From: CF-13 sp036782775
GTDB lineage: Bacteria; Chloroflexota; Dormibacteria; CF-121
DNA: 64,000 bases
Assembly: GCA_036782775.1 (NCBI GenBank)
Contig: DAIPYJ010000011.1
Span: forward strand, 1 to 64,000
Direction of reading: 5' to 3'
In this document: piece by piece, positions 1 through 9,390 of the stretch
Position numbering within the stretch: the stretch's first letter is position 1
Layout of the letters: every line of letters starts with the position of its first letter
Position numbers and translations under genes: made by a program
Notes under the pieces: generated by a model
Database searches by the model: none
What the model saw: only the letters and a program-made list of their open reading frames with translations
What the model was told of the DNA's origin: nothing

Positions 1-3000
1 AGTGCCGGTGATCGTGCTCGTCACCGTGTCGGTCGCCGTCAGGCTCTGCGTCCCCCCCGTCTTCAGCGTCGCAGTGAAGCTGTGTACGCCGTTGTCGTTC
101 CCGGTGCCTGTCGTAAACGTGTAGTTCGCGGGCAATCCTGCATGACCGTCGCTGCTGGTGAAGTGCACGGTGCCGCTATATGCCGTCGCGGTGTTGTTGT
201 AGGGATCGAGGGCCGTCACGGTAACGCTGTGCGGATCCCCAGCCGTCGTCGGTGACGAATAGCCATTAACCATCAACGTGCTCGCCGGGGCTGGATTTAC
301 CGCGACGTCCAAATGCCCACTGATTGCTGCAATCGAGTCGGTCGCGGTAATCGTCTGAGTTGGCGCTTTCGTGAGGATCGTCGTCGTTTGGTAGGTCCCG
401 TCGTCGCCCGGCGTGCCTGAAGGGGCCGCAAAGACGCTGAAGGTGTGCGTAGCAGCCGGAACGCTGCCCGTATTCATCGGAGCGAGTCCGAAGACGACGG
501 TGCCCGCGTAGTCGGCCACGGTGTTGCCGTATATGTCTCGGGCGGTGACGCTGAACGGATAGGTGTCACCTGCCGTGGGTGTCGGGGCCGCGCTCCTGAC
601 GTCAAGTGTTGCGGCGTCAGCAGTCGTCTTCACTTTCCGATCGGGACCGATCGAGACCCCATTCAGGTTTACCGCGATCAGGCGATAGTCATAAAGGGTG
701 TCGGCAGTCGGAAGCGTCACGCTCTGGCTCACAGGAACGTTCGCAGTGTCATGCCCGAGCACCTGGACTCCAGCAACTGCCAGCGGCGACAGCGCTCCAC
801 TCGCCAGATCCGCGATCGTCTTCAGATCAGTGCTCCCGTAAGGGCTGGCATCAGGGCGCCACTGGAAAAAGGCATATGTCTCGCTTGCCGTCGGAGGCGT
901 TGTCGGCAAGCTCCATCCTGCGGGGTTCGCAAGGTCGTTGAAAACGACGGTGTGGGCACCGCAATGATTGGCGGCGCTCGAATGGTCGGTCGGACTCGAG
1001 CCATCCGAGCAGCTGTCTGGGCCGGCGGCCGCAACGACTGGCGCGATCGTCGGCGTTGAGAAATCGAGCGTGGTGCCGCTGGTCTCGCTCGACATAACCC
1101 GGCTGTGTTCGCTCTGGGGCATGCAACTTGTCGCCGCCGTCGCTGTAAAGGTGTTGGGCCCACTGATTCCGTTCGGCGTTGTGCCGTCGACAGGGGCAAC
1201 CGTCGTGCCCGTCCAGGTCCTAGCGTCCATCCATTTCCCGGTTGTGAAGGCATGCGGGACGTTGTCCGTCCCAACCAGGTTGCTTACCGGATTGATGCTC
1301 GTGTCCATGGCTCGATCAAAGACCAACGTCGCGGTGATCGTTCCGCGTCCGAAGATGGGGTTCCCGTGGGTATCGAGCTGTTTATTCGTGTTTCCAGAAG
1401 TCAGGGTGATCGACGCCCAGGCAGCCTTAGAGTTGAGGGCCGTGGGCGCCTGCTGGGGAAGGTCCTCGTTGTGTTGAACAGTGGCTGGTGGGCCGTCGGT
1501 GCCCCACCAGACCCGGGCAGTGCTGGCGGAGCCGGGCAACGCAGTCAGGTTTTGAGCCGGGGAGCCATTACTGAAGACATCGCTGTCTGAAATCGTCGTC
1601 AGTGAGGTCCCGCTGGCCGGATCCACCAAAATTCCTCCGCCGCCGTTGTTACGAATCGCGGAGCAACTGACGACGGCGTTTCCGGTTCCCGTCGCGTGAA
1701 GGGCATACCCCGTCGCGCTACCGCTGTTGGTCAGAAGCGCACCCGTGACGTCCAACTCGCCACTGGCGATGGTGAGCCCGGTCGTCGCGTACTGAACGCC
1801 TCCCCCGGTGAATCTGCTGGTCGTCCCGGTCGGATCGACGTCGATCCCGCTCCAATAGTCCGAGCTCGAGAGACTGCATGGACTTGCTACGAAAACACTG
1901 GGGCAGGCCGCCATGCCGAGGCTGCCGTCCTTCATGCTCGTAAACGTCGTTCCACTCGTGGTCAGCTTGCCGTTGACCTTAATGGCACCGGTCAAGATCT
2001 TTGCTACGCCCGGTCCCGACACAAAGTCTCCGTTTACGGTGAGCCCTCCGTCGAGCATGTATCCAAGCGCGCCGGTGATTTGCGGGATTACGAAGCTAAA
2101 CGGATCGGTCCCGACCGTGTTTGCAATTCCGTCGAAGACCATGGCGTTGAGTCCATTGCCCGTTCCGCTATTGCCGCTAATCGCGTGCTTGAACTCGCCT
2201 GTCACGTGGTTGAGGAAGATAGCCGGATAGGTTCCGCCGCTGTTGCTCACGGCGTTGTTTTGAAGGGTCAGGCTATCCGCGCCCGTGAGGCGGATTCCGT
2301 AGGTGCCAGCGCCATCGATCGTGTTGTTACTGATGATCGTTGTTTGGCCACCGAGACCACTCGCCACGATGCCATCCTTCGACACGTTCTTTATGGTTGC
2401 CCACTCGACATCGAGGCTGTCGCTGCAACTGCCGGCGCAGGCAGGTCCGCCCAAAAACGTGGCGATGATCCCATGGGAACCGAGGCGCTCCAGGTCCGTT
2501 GGGCCCGTTGCGGTCGGCGGCGTCGTCGTCGTATTCACCGCCATCGGCGCAACTTGAAGCGCTGTGTCCTGGGCGCTGATTCCGTCGCCGGTCGCATCGG
2601 TGATCGTCGTGCCCTTCACCACCAAACCGAATCCGCTCGATCCAAATTGGGCGGTCGGGCCGCTGTCGATCGCAACGCCATTTACCGCATCCGTGATCTT
2701 GCCATTGGTGATATTCGCCGACCCGGGCTTACCCAGCCCGTCGTTAGTAACGACCAGGCCGCCCCAATCACCGGGTTGGACGCTGGTTGACGAGCAGAGG
2801 CCGGTGAAAACTGAAGGACATGTCACGGGATACGCCGATGTGTCTTTGAGGCTGGTGAACAACTTTGTCCCAGCCGAGGCATCACTGGCATCCAGGACCC
2901 CACCACGAATAGTGATGGGACCGCCCAAGGATTTAACGATGTCGCCGGCGTGGATCTTGAGCGTTCCATCGTTCACGCGGACGGCTCCGTTCAGTAGGTA

Positions 3001-6000
3001 GCCCAAACGGTGGGTGGTCGCATTCACGGTCGGCGTCAGCCAGTTCAGGTCGCTATTGACGTCGCCGTGAAATGCAAGGACATCCATGCCGTTGTTCGAG
3101 CCAACATTTCCGCGCACATTGTTGGCGAAGTCCGCCGAGACGCCGTCGAGGTAAATCGCGGGATACGGCGCTGCGGTCGCCGCAGTGCAACCAGTTACGG
3201 CACCAAGGCCGCTACAACTGACGTTGTTGTTGCGGAGAACCAGGGCATTCGCGTCGACGAGGCGGATGCCAAAGGTTGCCGCATCTTGCACGTGGTTGTC
3301 GGTGATCCAGACCGGCTGTCCAGCGAGCGCCTGGCCGAGGATCGCTTCGGCGCTCGTGGACATGAACCGGTTGCCGCTGAGACGCAAATATGCGGTGACG
3401 CCGCTCCCAACTACGTTCGCATTGATGCCGTTAACAGCGCCGGTAATTGTCGAGTCGGTCACGGACAATGACGTGTTCAGCGCGTCGACCGCGTCGCCGA
3501 GGCTCGAGCTGATCGAGCTCCGAGCCACGACTAAGGCGAAGCTCGAGGACGTCGGACTGTGCGCGGTGCTCCCAGTGATCGAAATGCCCGTCCCGGCATA
3601 CCGCACGGCGGCGTTGATCAGCGCTCCATTCGCCGCCGCTCCACTGAGGTTGATCCCTCCCCAATCGCCGGGATTCGCAGCCTTGCAGCCGGGTAATAGC
3701 TGAGAGGGACAGGCGGCAACCCCGGCAGCGTTATCGGCGAGACTCGTGAAGATCTTTTGCGCGCTGGTGCCGGTGTTGTCGGCGCGCATGGTGACGCCCT
3801 GAAGCAGGAGCGTTCCGCCGTTGCCCACCTTGACGACGTCGCCGGCATTGACCGTGAGGGTCGTACCCGATGTCGGCATCGACAGGGAGTTATCGAGCAG
3901 ATAGCCGAGCGGGCGGGTCGGATCACTCGTCTTGCGAGCGGTAAGCCAGGCCAGGTCGCCTGTCACGGTGCCATGGAAAACGAGGGCGTCGAGGCCGTTC
4001 CCTGCACCCGTATTTCCGGTGATGTTGCTTGAAAAGTCGCCGTCATAGCCGTTGAGGTAAATCGCCGCAAAGCCTGTTGCGGCGTTCGTCACAACGTTGT
4101 TCTTTAACGTCAAGTGGTCGGGACCGACCAGGTCGATCCCATAGCCACCCGAATGGTCGACCACCACGCTTTTGATGGTCGTCGACTGGCCCGCGAGGCT
4201 GAGACCGACGATGCCGTCCGAGCCGCTCCGTGAAATGGATGCGTTTTCGATGTCAAGGCTCCGGCCGGTCACAACACCGCCGGCCGTTAAGTCGACGTTG
4301 ATGGCTGAACCACCATTGTTCGTGAACGACCCGCCGCTGATGGACACTGCAGACAAGCTGTGCACGCCGTCGGAAACGGTGTTGCGGATGTTCGTGTTGG
4401 TAAGTCTCAGGTTGTCCGCTCCTAAGGCGGTCCCTGGATTGCCCATCGAAATCCCGGTGGTCGCGTAGCGAATCTCGCCCCCGATCAGGCTGTTCGATTG
4501 GTTCGCCGCCGGCACCAATCCGCCCCAGTCCCCGGCAGCCGGTGCCTGGCAAGCGCCCGACGCCTTCGGCACGAAGACCGTGCCACAAGTGGGCAGCCGA
4601 CTATGTTCTTTGAAGCTGGTGAAGGTCGCATTGACCCCGGTTACTGGACCCCCCTTGACGGTTATTTTTCCGTTGTTCAAAACCGGCACGTAATCGCCGC
4701 TCGGGTCGGTAGTGTTCAACGTCAGGCCGCCGTTGACGGTCAGGTCGCCGTCCAGCATGTACCCGAGCGGGTTGGCACTGGTCGCGCTGGCGAGCCCAAC
4801 GGTTTGCCAGGTCAGGGCCGTCGACGTCGCGCCATGGAAGACGATGGCATTGAGTCCATTGCCCGTTCCGGTGTTGCCACTGATGAGGCTGCCGAAATCG
4901 GCATTCGAGACACCATTGAGGTAAATCGCCGAATGCGTCGGTGACGCCACGCCGCTATTGCTGATTGCGTTGTTCTGCAGCGTTAAATGATCGGCCCCCT
5001 GAAGGTTGATGCCGAAACTCCCGGCGTTCCTGATTGTGTTGGTCTCGATATCAACCGGCTGGCCGGCCAGCCCTGTACCGACGATGGCTTCGTCGACGCT
5101 GCCCTGGAAGGTGTCAGCGGTGACGGTCAGCGCGCCAAGTAGAGTCCCGCCGGCAGTCGTGTAATCCGCATTGATGCCTTGGTGCCCGATCGCCGGCGCA
5201 CTACAAATGCCAGCCGCGCATCCAAAGGTGGTTGCGGAAACAGTGACCGGCGTGTTGACGGCGGTGACGCCATCGGCAAAGGTCGGACCGATCGTGCTCG
5301 ACGCGATGGAGACGGCGTGCGCGCCCTGGGCCGAGACTCCGGTCGTCGGGTAGAGAACCGTCGCATTATTGATCCGCACCGCCGCGGTATTGGGGGTGGT
5401 CGCTGTCGGCGGGCCGACGACATCGATTCCGGACCACTCACCCGCGGGCAGCGGATTCGGACAGCTCTGGACGAAGACCGTTGGGCAGCTCGCGATGTTG
5501 GCGTTGTCTCGCAGGCTGGTGAAGACCTTGGCTCCAGAATCACTGGCATCAAGGGTTGCGTTGTTGAGCGTGATCGACCCATCCTTCACCTTGACGAAGC
5601 TGCCGCCGGGCACGTTGAATGTCCCGCCGTTCATGGTCATGCCGCCGTTGATCAGATAGCCAAGCGGACGTGTGGCGTTTTGGGCGTTTGTGGCGTTCTT
5701 CCAGGTAAAGGTCGACGATGTCACCGTGCCGTTGAAGACGATGGCGTCGAGCCCATTCTCGCCGCCGGTGTTTCCGGTGACCCGGTTCTCGAGGTCGACC
5801 GTTGCCCCATTGAGGTAGATCGCTGAGTACTTGAGCCCACCACCGCTGCAGGGAGTCACCGATGGTTTCGGTGTGCCCGATCCATTGCAGTCGAAAAGGT
5901 TGGTCGCGATCAGCGGATCATTGACGCCGTTCAGTTCGATTCCAAAAGAGCCGGCACGATAAAAGCGATTGTTCTTCAGGGTGAAGGGTACCGATGGCGA

Positions 6001-7044
6001 CCCGGCAAAACTGGCCTGGATCGCGTCATTGCCGATCGTCCCGGCGGCGCATGGGCTCAAAGGCAGGCATGTGGTGTCGCCGAACGGCACCGAACTGCCA
6101 AATGCTGTTGCTTCGATATCGACGCCGGCCGAACCCGCCGGCGCTGCCCCGTCATAGGTGAGCTTGATGCCTTGCGATCCGATATTGTTCACGGTTCCAA
6201 ACAGGCCATCGGCTAGCGGTGGAGAGTTGGCGGTGTTCTTCTCACCGATAAACGAGGCCGGGGTGTCAGTGACGTCGATCCCGTCGAAATAGGAGGGTCC
6301 GATCGCACTCTTGTAAAGCGCAAGCCCGTACGGAATAAGAGCCGGATTTCCGCTTGCGTCGAGCCGGCCACTCGGATCAATCGTCGATGTAGCCCCGCTC
6401 GTAATCGTGATGGAGGTCAGAGCATGACCGATGCTGGTGTAACCGAGCGAGGCGTTGCCGCGGTTAGCCGCGTCACTGGCAACGATCTGCAATCCGTCCC
6501 AGGACGCGACATCAGGCTCGGCGTCGAAGCTGACGAAGTTTTGTGACCCGGTACCGACCGTCCGGATGCTGCCGCCGTAGACGGTGATGCCGGCCCCGTG
6601 GGAGAAGATCTGGACTGGCCCGAGGCTCGCATCAATGACTAGCGTGGAGCCCGGATTCACCACCACCCCTGGGGTTGGCGTGGTGGCCGCCTGGCCCGGA
6701 AGCGGAAATGAGGGACATGCAGACGAAGGCTGGATCGGATCGTTCGTCGTGTTGAGCGGCAGAATGTAGGGGCTGTGCGCCGCCGTCCAGGTCGTCGTGG
6801 TTCCGCCGGCCGTATCTGGCTTCAGCGCCCCGCAGGATATGATCGTCGGCCCATCGCTGGCGACGGCCAACGCCCGCTGATGGAGCTGGACCGGACCTTG
6901 CTGCGTCGCGCCGCGTGCCGTCAGCAGCACGAGGGCCAGCACGGCGAAGCCGAGCTTCCAGCCATGCCGAAGCAGGAGATTCGTAGACGGACCCGACAAT
7001 CGTGGTCGGTTACCTAGGTCGAGCCTCACTCCCTCCCTCGGCAT
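1..7044 (-). CDS. Giant secreted modular beta-helix / Ig-like repeat protein (3' end outside window)
   Basis: One minus-strand frame is open from about 7044 to the left edge (2,348 codons). I checked the frame near both ends and in the middle. The N-terminus has a basic stretch then a hydrophobic segment (LGFAVLALVLLTA), consistent with a Sec signal or anchor. The body is rich in G, N, T, S and V with many short strand-turn units such as GDWGGI and GNxGxNG, typical of right-handed parallel beta-helix (PbH1/NosD-like) proteins. A motif LGYLL recurs near 5655, 4755, 3897, 2993 and 2055, giving about five modules of 290-310 residues. The last 300 residues in view look like Ig-like bacterial repeats (TVTALDPYNNTATAYSGTV). 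The likely role is a cell-surface or extracellular adhesin or polysaccharide-acting protein; no catalytic site is recognised. The start is uncertain: ATG 7044, GTG 7029 or TTG 6999 are possible, and none has ideal ribosome-binding spacing. Confidence 0.8.
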   Translation of the reverse strand, partial: MPREGVRLDLGNRPRLSGPSTNLLLRHGWKLGFAVLALVLLTARGATQQGPVQLHQRALAVASDGPTIISCGALKPDTAGGTTTTWTAAHSPYILPLNTTNDPIQPSSACPSFPLPGQAATTPTPGVVVNPGSTLVIDASLGPVQIFSHGAGITVYGGSIRTVGTGSQNFVSFDAEPDVASWDGLQIVASDAANRGNASLGYTSIGHALTSITITSGATSTIDPSGRLDASGNPALIPYGLALYKSAIGPSYFDGIDVTDTPASFIGEKNTANSPPLADGLFGTVNNIGSQGIKLTYDGAAPAGSAGVDIEATAFGSSVPFGDTTCLPLSPCAAGTIGNDAIQASFAGSPSVPFTLKNNRFYRAGSFGIELNGVNDPLIATNLFDCNGSGTPKPSVTPCSGGGLKYSAIYLNGATVDLENRVTGNTGGENGLDAIVFNGTVTSSTFTWKNATNAQNATRPLGYLINGGMTMNGGTFNVPGGSFVKVKDGSITLNNATLDASDSGAKVFTSLRDNANIASCPTVFVQSCPNPLPAGEWSGIDVVGPPTATTPNTAAVRINNATVLYPTTGVSAQGAHAVSIASSTIGPTFADGVTAVNTPVTVSATTFGCAAGICSAPAIGHQGINADYTTAGGTLLGALTVTADTFQGSVDEAIVGTGLAGQPVDIETNTIRNAGSFGINLQGADHLTLQNNAISNSGVASPTHSAIYLNGVSNADFGSLISGNTGTGNGLNAIVFHGATSTALTWQTVGLASATSANPLGYMLDGDLTVNGGLTLNTTDPSGDYVPVLNNGKITVKGGPVTGVNATFTSFKEHSRLPTCGTVFVPKASGACQAPAAGDWGGLVPAANQSNSLIGGEIRYATTGISMGNPGTALGADNLRLTNTNIRNTVSDGVHSLSAVSISGGSFTNNGGSAINVDLTAGGVVTGRSLDIENASISRSGSDGIVGLSLAGQSTTIKSVVVDHSGGYGIDLVGPDHLTLKNNVVTNAATGFAAIYLNGYDGDFSSNITGNTGAGNGLDALVFHGTVTGDLAWLTARKTSDPTRPLGYLLDNSLSMPTSGTTLTVNAGDVVKVGNGGTLLLQGVTMRADNTGTSAQKIFTSLADNAAGVAACPSQLLPGCKAANPGDWGGINLSGAAANGALINAAVRYAGTGISITGSTAHSPTSSSFALVVARSSISSSLGDAVDALNTSLSVTDSTITGAVNGINANVVGSGVTAYLRLSGNRFMSTSAEAILGQALAGQPVWITDNHVQDAATFGIRLVDANALVLRNNNVSCSGLGAVTGCTAATAAPYPAIYLDGVSADFANNVRGNVGSNNGMDVLAFHGDVNSDLNWLTPTVNATTHRLGYLLNGAVRVNDGTLKIHAGDIVKSLGGPITIRGGVLDASDASAGTKLFTSLKDTSAYPVTCPSVFTGLCSSTSVQPGDWGGLVVTNDGLGKPGSANITNGKITDAVNGVAIDSGPTAQFGSSGFGLVVKGTTITDATGDGISAQDTALQVAPMAVNTTTTPPTATGPTDLERLGSHGIIATFLGGPACAGSCSDSLDVEWATIKNVSKDGIVASGLGGQTTIISNNTIDGAGTYGIRLTGADSLTLQNNAVSNSGGTYPAIFLNHVTGEFKHAISGNSGTGNGLNAMVFDGIANTVGTDPFSFVIPQITGALGYMLDGGLTVNGDFVSGPGVAKILTGAIKVNGKLTTSGTTFTSMKDGSLGMAACPSVFVASPCSLSSSDYWSGIDVDPTGTTSRFTGGGVQYATTGLTIASGELDVTGALLTNSGSATGYALHATGTGNAVVSCSAIRNNGGGGILVDPASGTSLTTISDSDVFSNGSPAQNLTALPGSASTARVWWGTDGPPATVQHNEDLPQQAPTALNSKAAWASITLTSGNTNKQLDTHGNPIFGRGTITATLVFDRAMDTSINPVSNLVGTDNVPHAFTTGKWMDARTWTGTTVAPVDGTTPNGISGPNTFTATAATSCMPQSEHSRVMSSETSGTTLDFSTPTIAPVVAAAGPDSCSDGSSPTDHSSAANHCGAHTVVFNDLANPAGWSLPTTPPTASETYAFFQWRPDASPYGSTDLKTIADLASGALSPLAVAGVQVLGHDTANVPVSQSVTLPTADTLYDYRLIAVNLNGVSIGPDRKVKTTADAATLDVRSAAPTPTAGDTYPFSVTARDIYGNTVADYAGTVVFGLAPMNTGSVPAATHTFSVFAAPSGTPGDDGTYQTTTILTKAPTQTITATDSIAAISGHLDVAVNPAPASTLMVNGYSSPTTAGDPHSVTVTALDPYNNTATAYSGTVHFTSSDGHAGLPANYTFTTGTGNDNGVHSFTATLKTGGTQSLTATDTVTSTITGT

Positions 7045-7229
7045 GCAGAACTAGACCGTGTCGGTCATTTGGATTCAGCGGCGAGAGCGACGTTAGGCGG
7101 CTAGATTTTCACCGTCAAGCAAATTGCGCGAAACTCACAGCCATCTGCCCAATCGGGCGCGGCGGTTTGCCCATTCGATTGATAGGCCGCCGGCGCCTTC
7201 CGGACAGCTGCTAACGCCGCTATCAGGAG
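7045..7229. other. Intergenic region upstream of the giant gene
   Basis: No coding frame is supported here. It lies between the stop of the HD-GYP gene and the start of the giant secreted protein, both on the minus strand, so it probably holds the promoter of the latter. I could not identify a clear -35/-10 pair. Confidence 0.4.
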
Positions 7230-9350
7230 CTAGGCAGCGGCGCCGACCGATCCAATCGACCTCAGGGCGGCCACCACCAGGTCCTGTGCGGTCAGGGCGT
7301 CGCCATGGTATTCAGCCGCCCCCCAGTGAATCGAGATCCGCTCGGATTGGAGGGCGGTCTCGACTCGCCGGGCGAGGGTCGCCGCCTGGGCCGCGTCGAT
7401 GCCAGGCGCCAGGATGGCAAAGTTGTCGCCGATCCAGCGAGAAGCCAGATCGTCGCCTCGGATGGAGCCACGGATCGCCTTTGCGATCCGTTTGAGCACC
7501 GCATCGCCCGCGCGGTGCCCATAGGCCGAGTTGGTTTCCCGCAGGTTGATGACATCGAACATCAGCAAGGTCCCCCATGACTGCGGCCGGAGCAGGTGCT
7601 TGTTGACGGCGTCCTCGAACGCGTCGCGGTTCATCAGGCCGGTGAGCGCGTCGACGCTGGCGGCGTGCGCCAGGCGGTCGATCAATCGGGCGTTGGCCAT
7701 GGCGACCGCCGCCTGGTTGCCGAGGATCGTCAGCAAGCGCAGCTGATCGAGTGAGAACTGGTTCAGGCCCAGCTTCAGCACCACAATGACGGCCAGCACC
7801 TCGTCCTCGAAGACAACCGGCACGGCAAGCATCGACTCATCGATGACATCCGTACCGGCGACGTGGGTGGCCTTGGGATGCCGTTCCGTATCGCCGAGCA
7901 CGACGCCGCGCCGCGACTCGGCGACCCAGCCGGCGATGCCTTGACCGAGCTCGACCGAAGCATTGTCGGCGGTCACGGCCTGATACTCCGCACGCTCATT
8001 TCCTCCCAGATAGACGATGTCGAGCCGGCTGCGATCCTCGCTCATCAAGAGCACCCGGCACTGGTCGCGGGGGATGAGCGAGGCGATCGTCTCGCCGATC
8101 AGATTGCAGATGTCCTCGGTGCTGGTCGTACGCGCGAGCTGCTGCCCGAGTCCCTCGATCGTCTGCATGTGTTGCGCCCATGACCGTGGTCCGGTCACCG
8201 GCGCCGGCTGACCGGACGCCTGCGCGGGGGCGCTGACATGCGGTGGCGCTTCGGCGATGACGTCCAACATGACATCGACCACGCGCGGGTCGAACTGCCC
8301 GCCGCGGCCTTTACGAAACTCCGACACGATCTCCTCAGGCGGCAGCGCCTGGCGGTAGGCGCGGTCCGAGGCCATTGCATGGAACGAATCGCAGGCATGG
8401 ATGATTCGGGCCTCGATCGGGATCTCCTCCCCTTTCAGCCCATCGGGATAGCCGGTCCCGTTCCACCGTTCGTGCTCGGCGCGCACGATCGGACCGAGCG
8501 GCGCGAGGAACGGAACCGAGGCGAGGATGCGCTCGCCGATCACGGGGTGCTCGCGCATGATGGCAAACTCTTCGGGCGTCAGTGGTCCCGGCTTTTGCAG
8601 GATGTAGCCGGGGATGCCGATCTTGCCGATGTCGTGCAGCAGCGCTCCATACTCGAGCAGGCGCAGCTGCTCCCCCACCAGGCCAAGGCGCTTGCCGACC
8701 GTGACAGCGAGCTCGGCTGTTTCGCGTGAATGCTCCTCGGTGTAGCGGTCCTTGGCGTCCAGCGCGGCGGCCAGCGCGCCGATGGTCGCAACGTAGCTCT
8801 CTTCCTGCTCCTTGTTCCGCCGTTCGTACTCACGCAGCAGCGCCGCCCGCACCTGCGCCGGAATGTAGGCCGAGAGAATCGTCGCGCCGGTCAGCACCAC
8901 GACCGTGCGCAGGTAGGCATCGTCCCAGCCCTGCAGCAGCAGCGGCAGGGCGGCGGTGAGGGCGGTGAGCAGCGCGATCGCCAGCCCGGTCCGAAAGCCG
9001 TACGCCGCGGCCATGAACACCGCCGGCGGGATGAACATCGGCAGGACCTGGGAGTGGATGCCGCCGGTCGACATCAGCATGAAGCCCAGCAGGGCCAGCC
9101 CGGGGAGAACGATGACGACCAGGAACCGCTCGACCGGCAGGCGGTGCCAGGGGAAGAACCAGGTCCCGATCGCCCCCACATAAGAAAGGATGGCGACCAT
9201 CGCGATCGGCATGAAGTTCAACTTCGGGCCGCCGATCAGGCTGCTGCCGGCATTGACGGTGGCCGCGACGAGGAACGCGATCGCGGCAATCCGGAACATC
9301 GCCTGGTGAAAATCGACCGGTAGGCGCTCCTTTTGAGCCATCGGCGCCAA
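7230..9350 (-). CDS. Membrane HD-GYP phosphodiesterase with GAF and degenerate GGDEF domain
   Basis: The 706-residue protein starts with five or six predicted membrane helices (about 18-165). A short coiled linker follows, then an HD-GYP domain (about 185-370) with the HD pair at 239-240 in LLHDIGKIGIP and the HERWNGTGYP signature at 293-302. A GAF domain spans about 400-560 and a GGDEF-like domain about 565-700. HD-GYP domains hydrolyse cyclic di-GMP, and this one looks intact. The GGDEF signature reads WIGDNF (639-644) and lacks the catalytic Glu; the usual DxDxFK segment is also altered (FDVINLRETN). Cyclase activity is therefore unlikely, and the domain may bind nucleotide or only regulate. 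The gene is divergent from the ferritin-like gene across 40 bp. Confidence 0.88.
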   Translation of the reverse strand: MAPMAQKERLPVDFHQAMFRIAAIAFLVAATVNAGSSLIGGPKLNFMPIAMVAILSYVGAIGTWFFPWHRLPVERFLVVIVLPGLALLGFMLMSTGGIHSQVLPMFIPPAVFMAAAYGFRTGLAIALLTALTAALPLLLQGWDDAYLRTVVVLTGATILSAYIPAQVRAALLREYERRNKEQEESYVATIGALAAALDAKDRYTEEHSRETAELAVTVGKRLGLVGEQLRLLEYGALLHDIGKIGIPGYILQKPGPLTPEEFAIMREHPVIGERILASVPFLAPLGPIVRAEHERWNGTGYPDGLKGEEIPIEARIIHACDSFHAMASDRAYRQALPPEEIVSEFRKGRGGQFDPRVVDVMLDVIAEAPPHVSAPAQASGQPAPVTGPRSWAQHMQTIEGLGQQLARTTSTEDICNLIGETIASLIPRDQCRVLLMSEDRSRLDIVYLGGNERAEYQAVTADNASVELGQGIAGWVAESRRGVVLGDTERHPKATHVAGTDVIDESMLAVPVVFEDEVLAVIVVLKLGLNQFSLDQLRLLTILGNQAAVAMANARLIDRLAHAASVDALTGLMNRDAFEDAVNKHLLRPQSWGTLLMFDVINLRETNSAYGHRAGDAVLKRIAKAIRGSIRGDDLASRWIGDNFAILAPGIDAAQAATLARRVETALQSERISIHWGAAEYHGDALTAQDLVVAALRSIGSVGAAA

Positions 9351-9390
9351 TACAACGCGTGTTCAGGGCCCTTCCAGCGACAATGGCCTG

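Noticed and set aside
445..6769. Many short plus-strand open frames
   Set aside because: They lie opposite a continuous minus-strand frame with clear repeat-protein sequence; their products are Arg/Pro/Val-rich with no domains.
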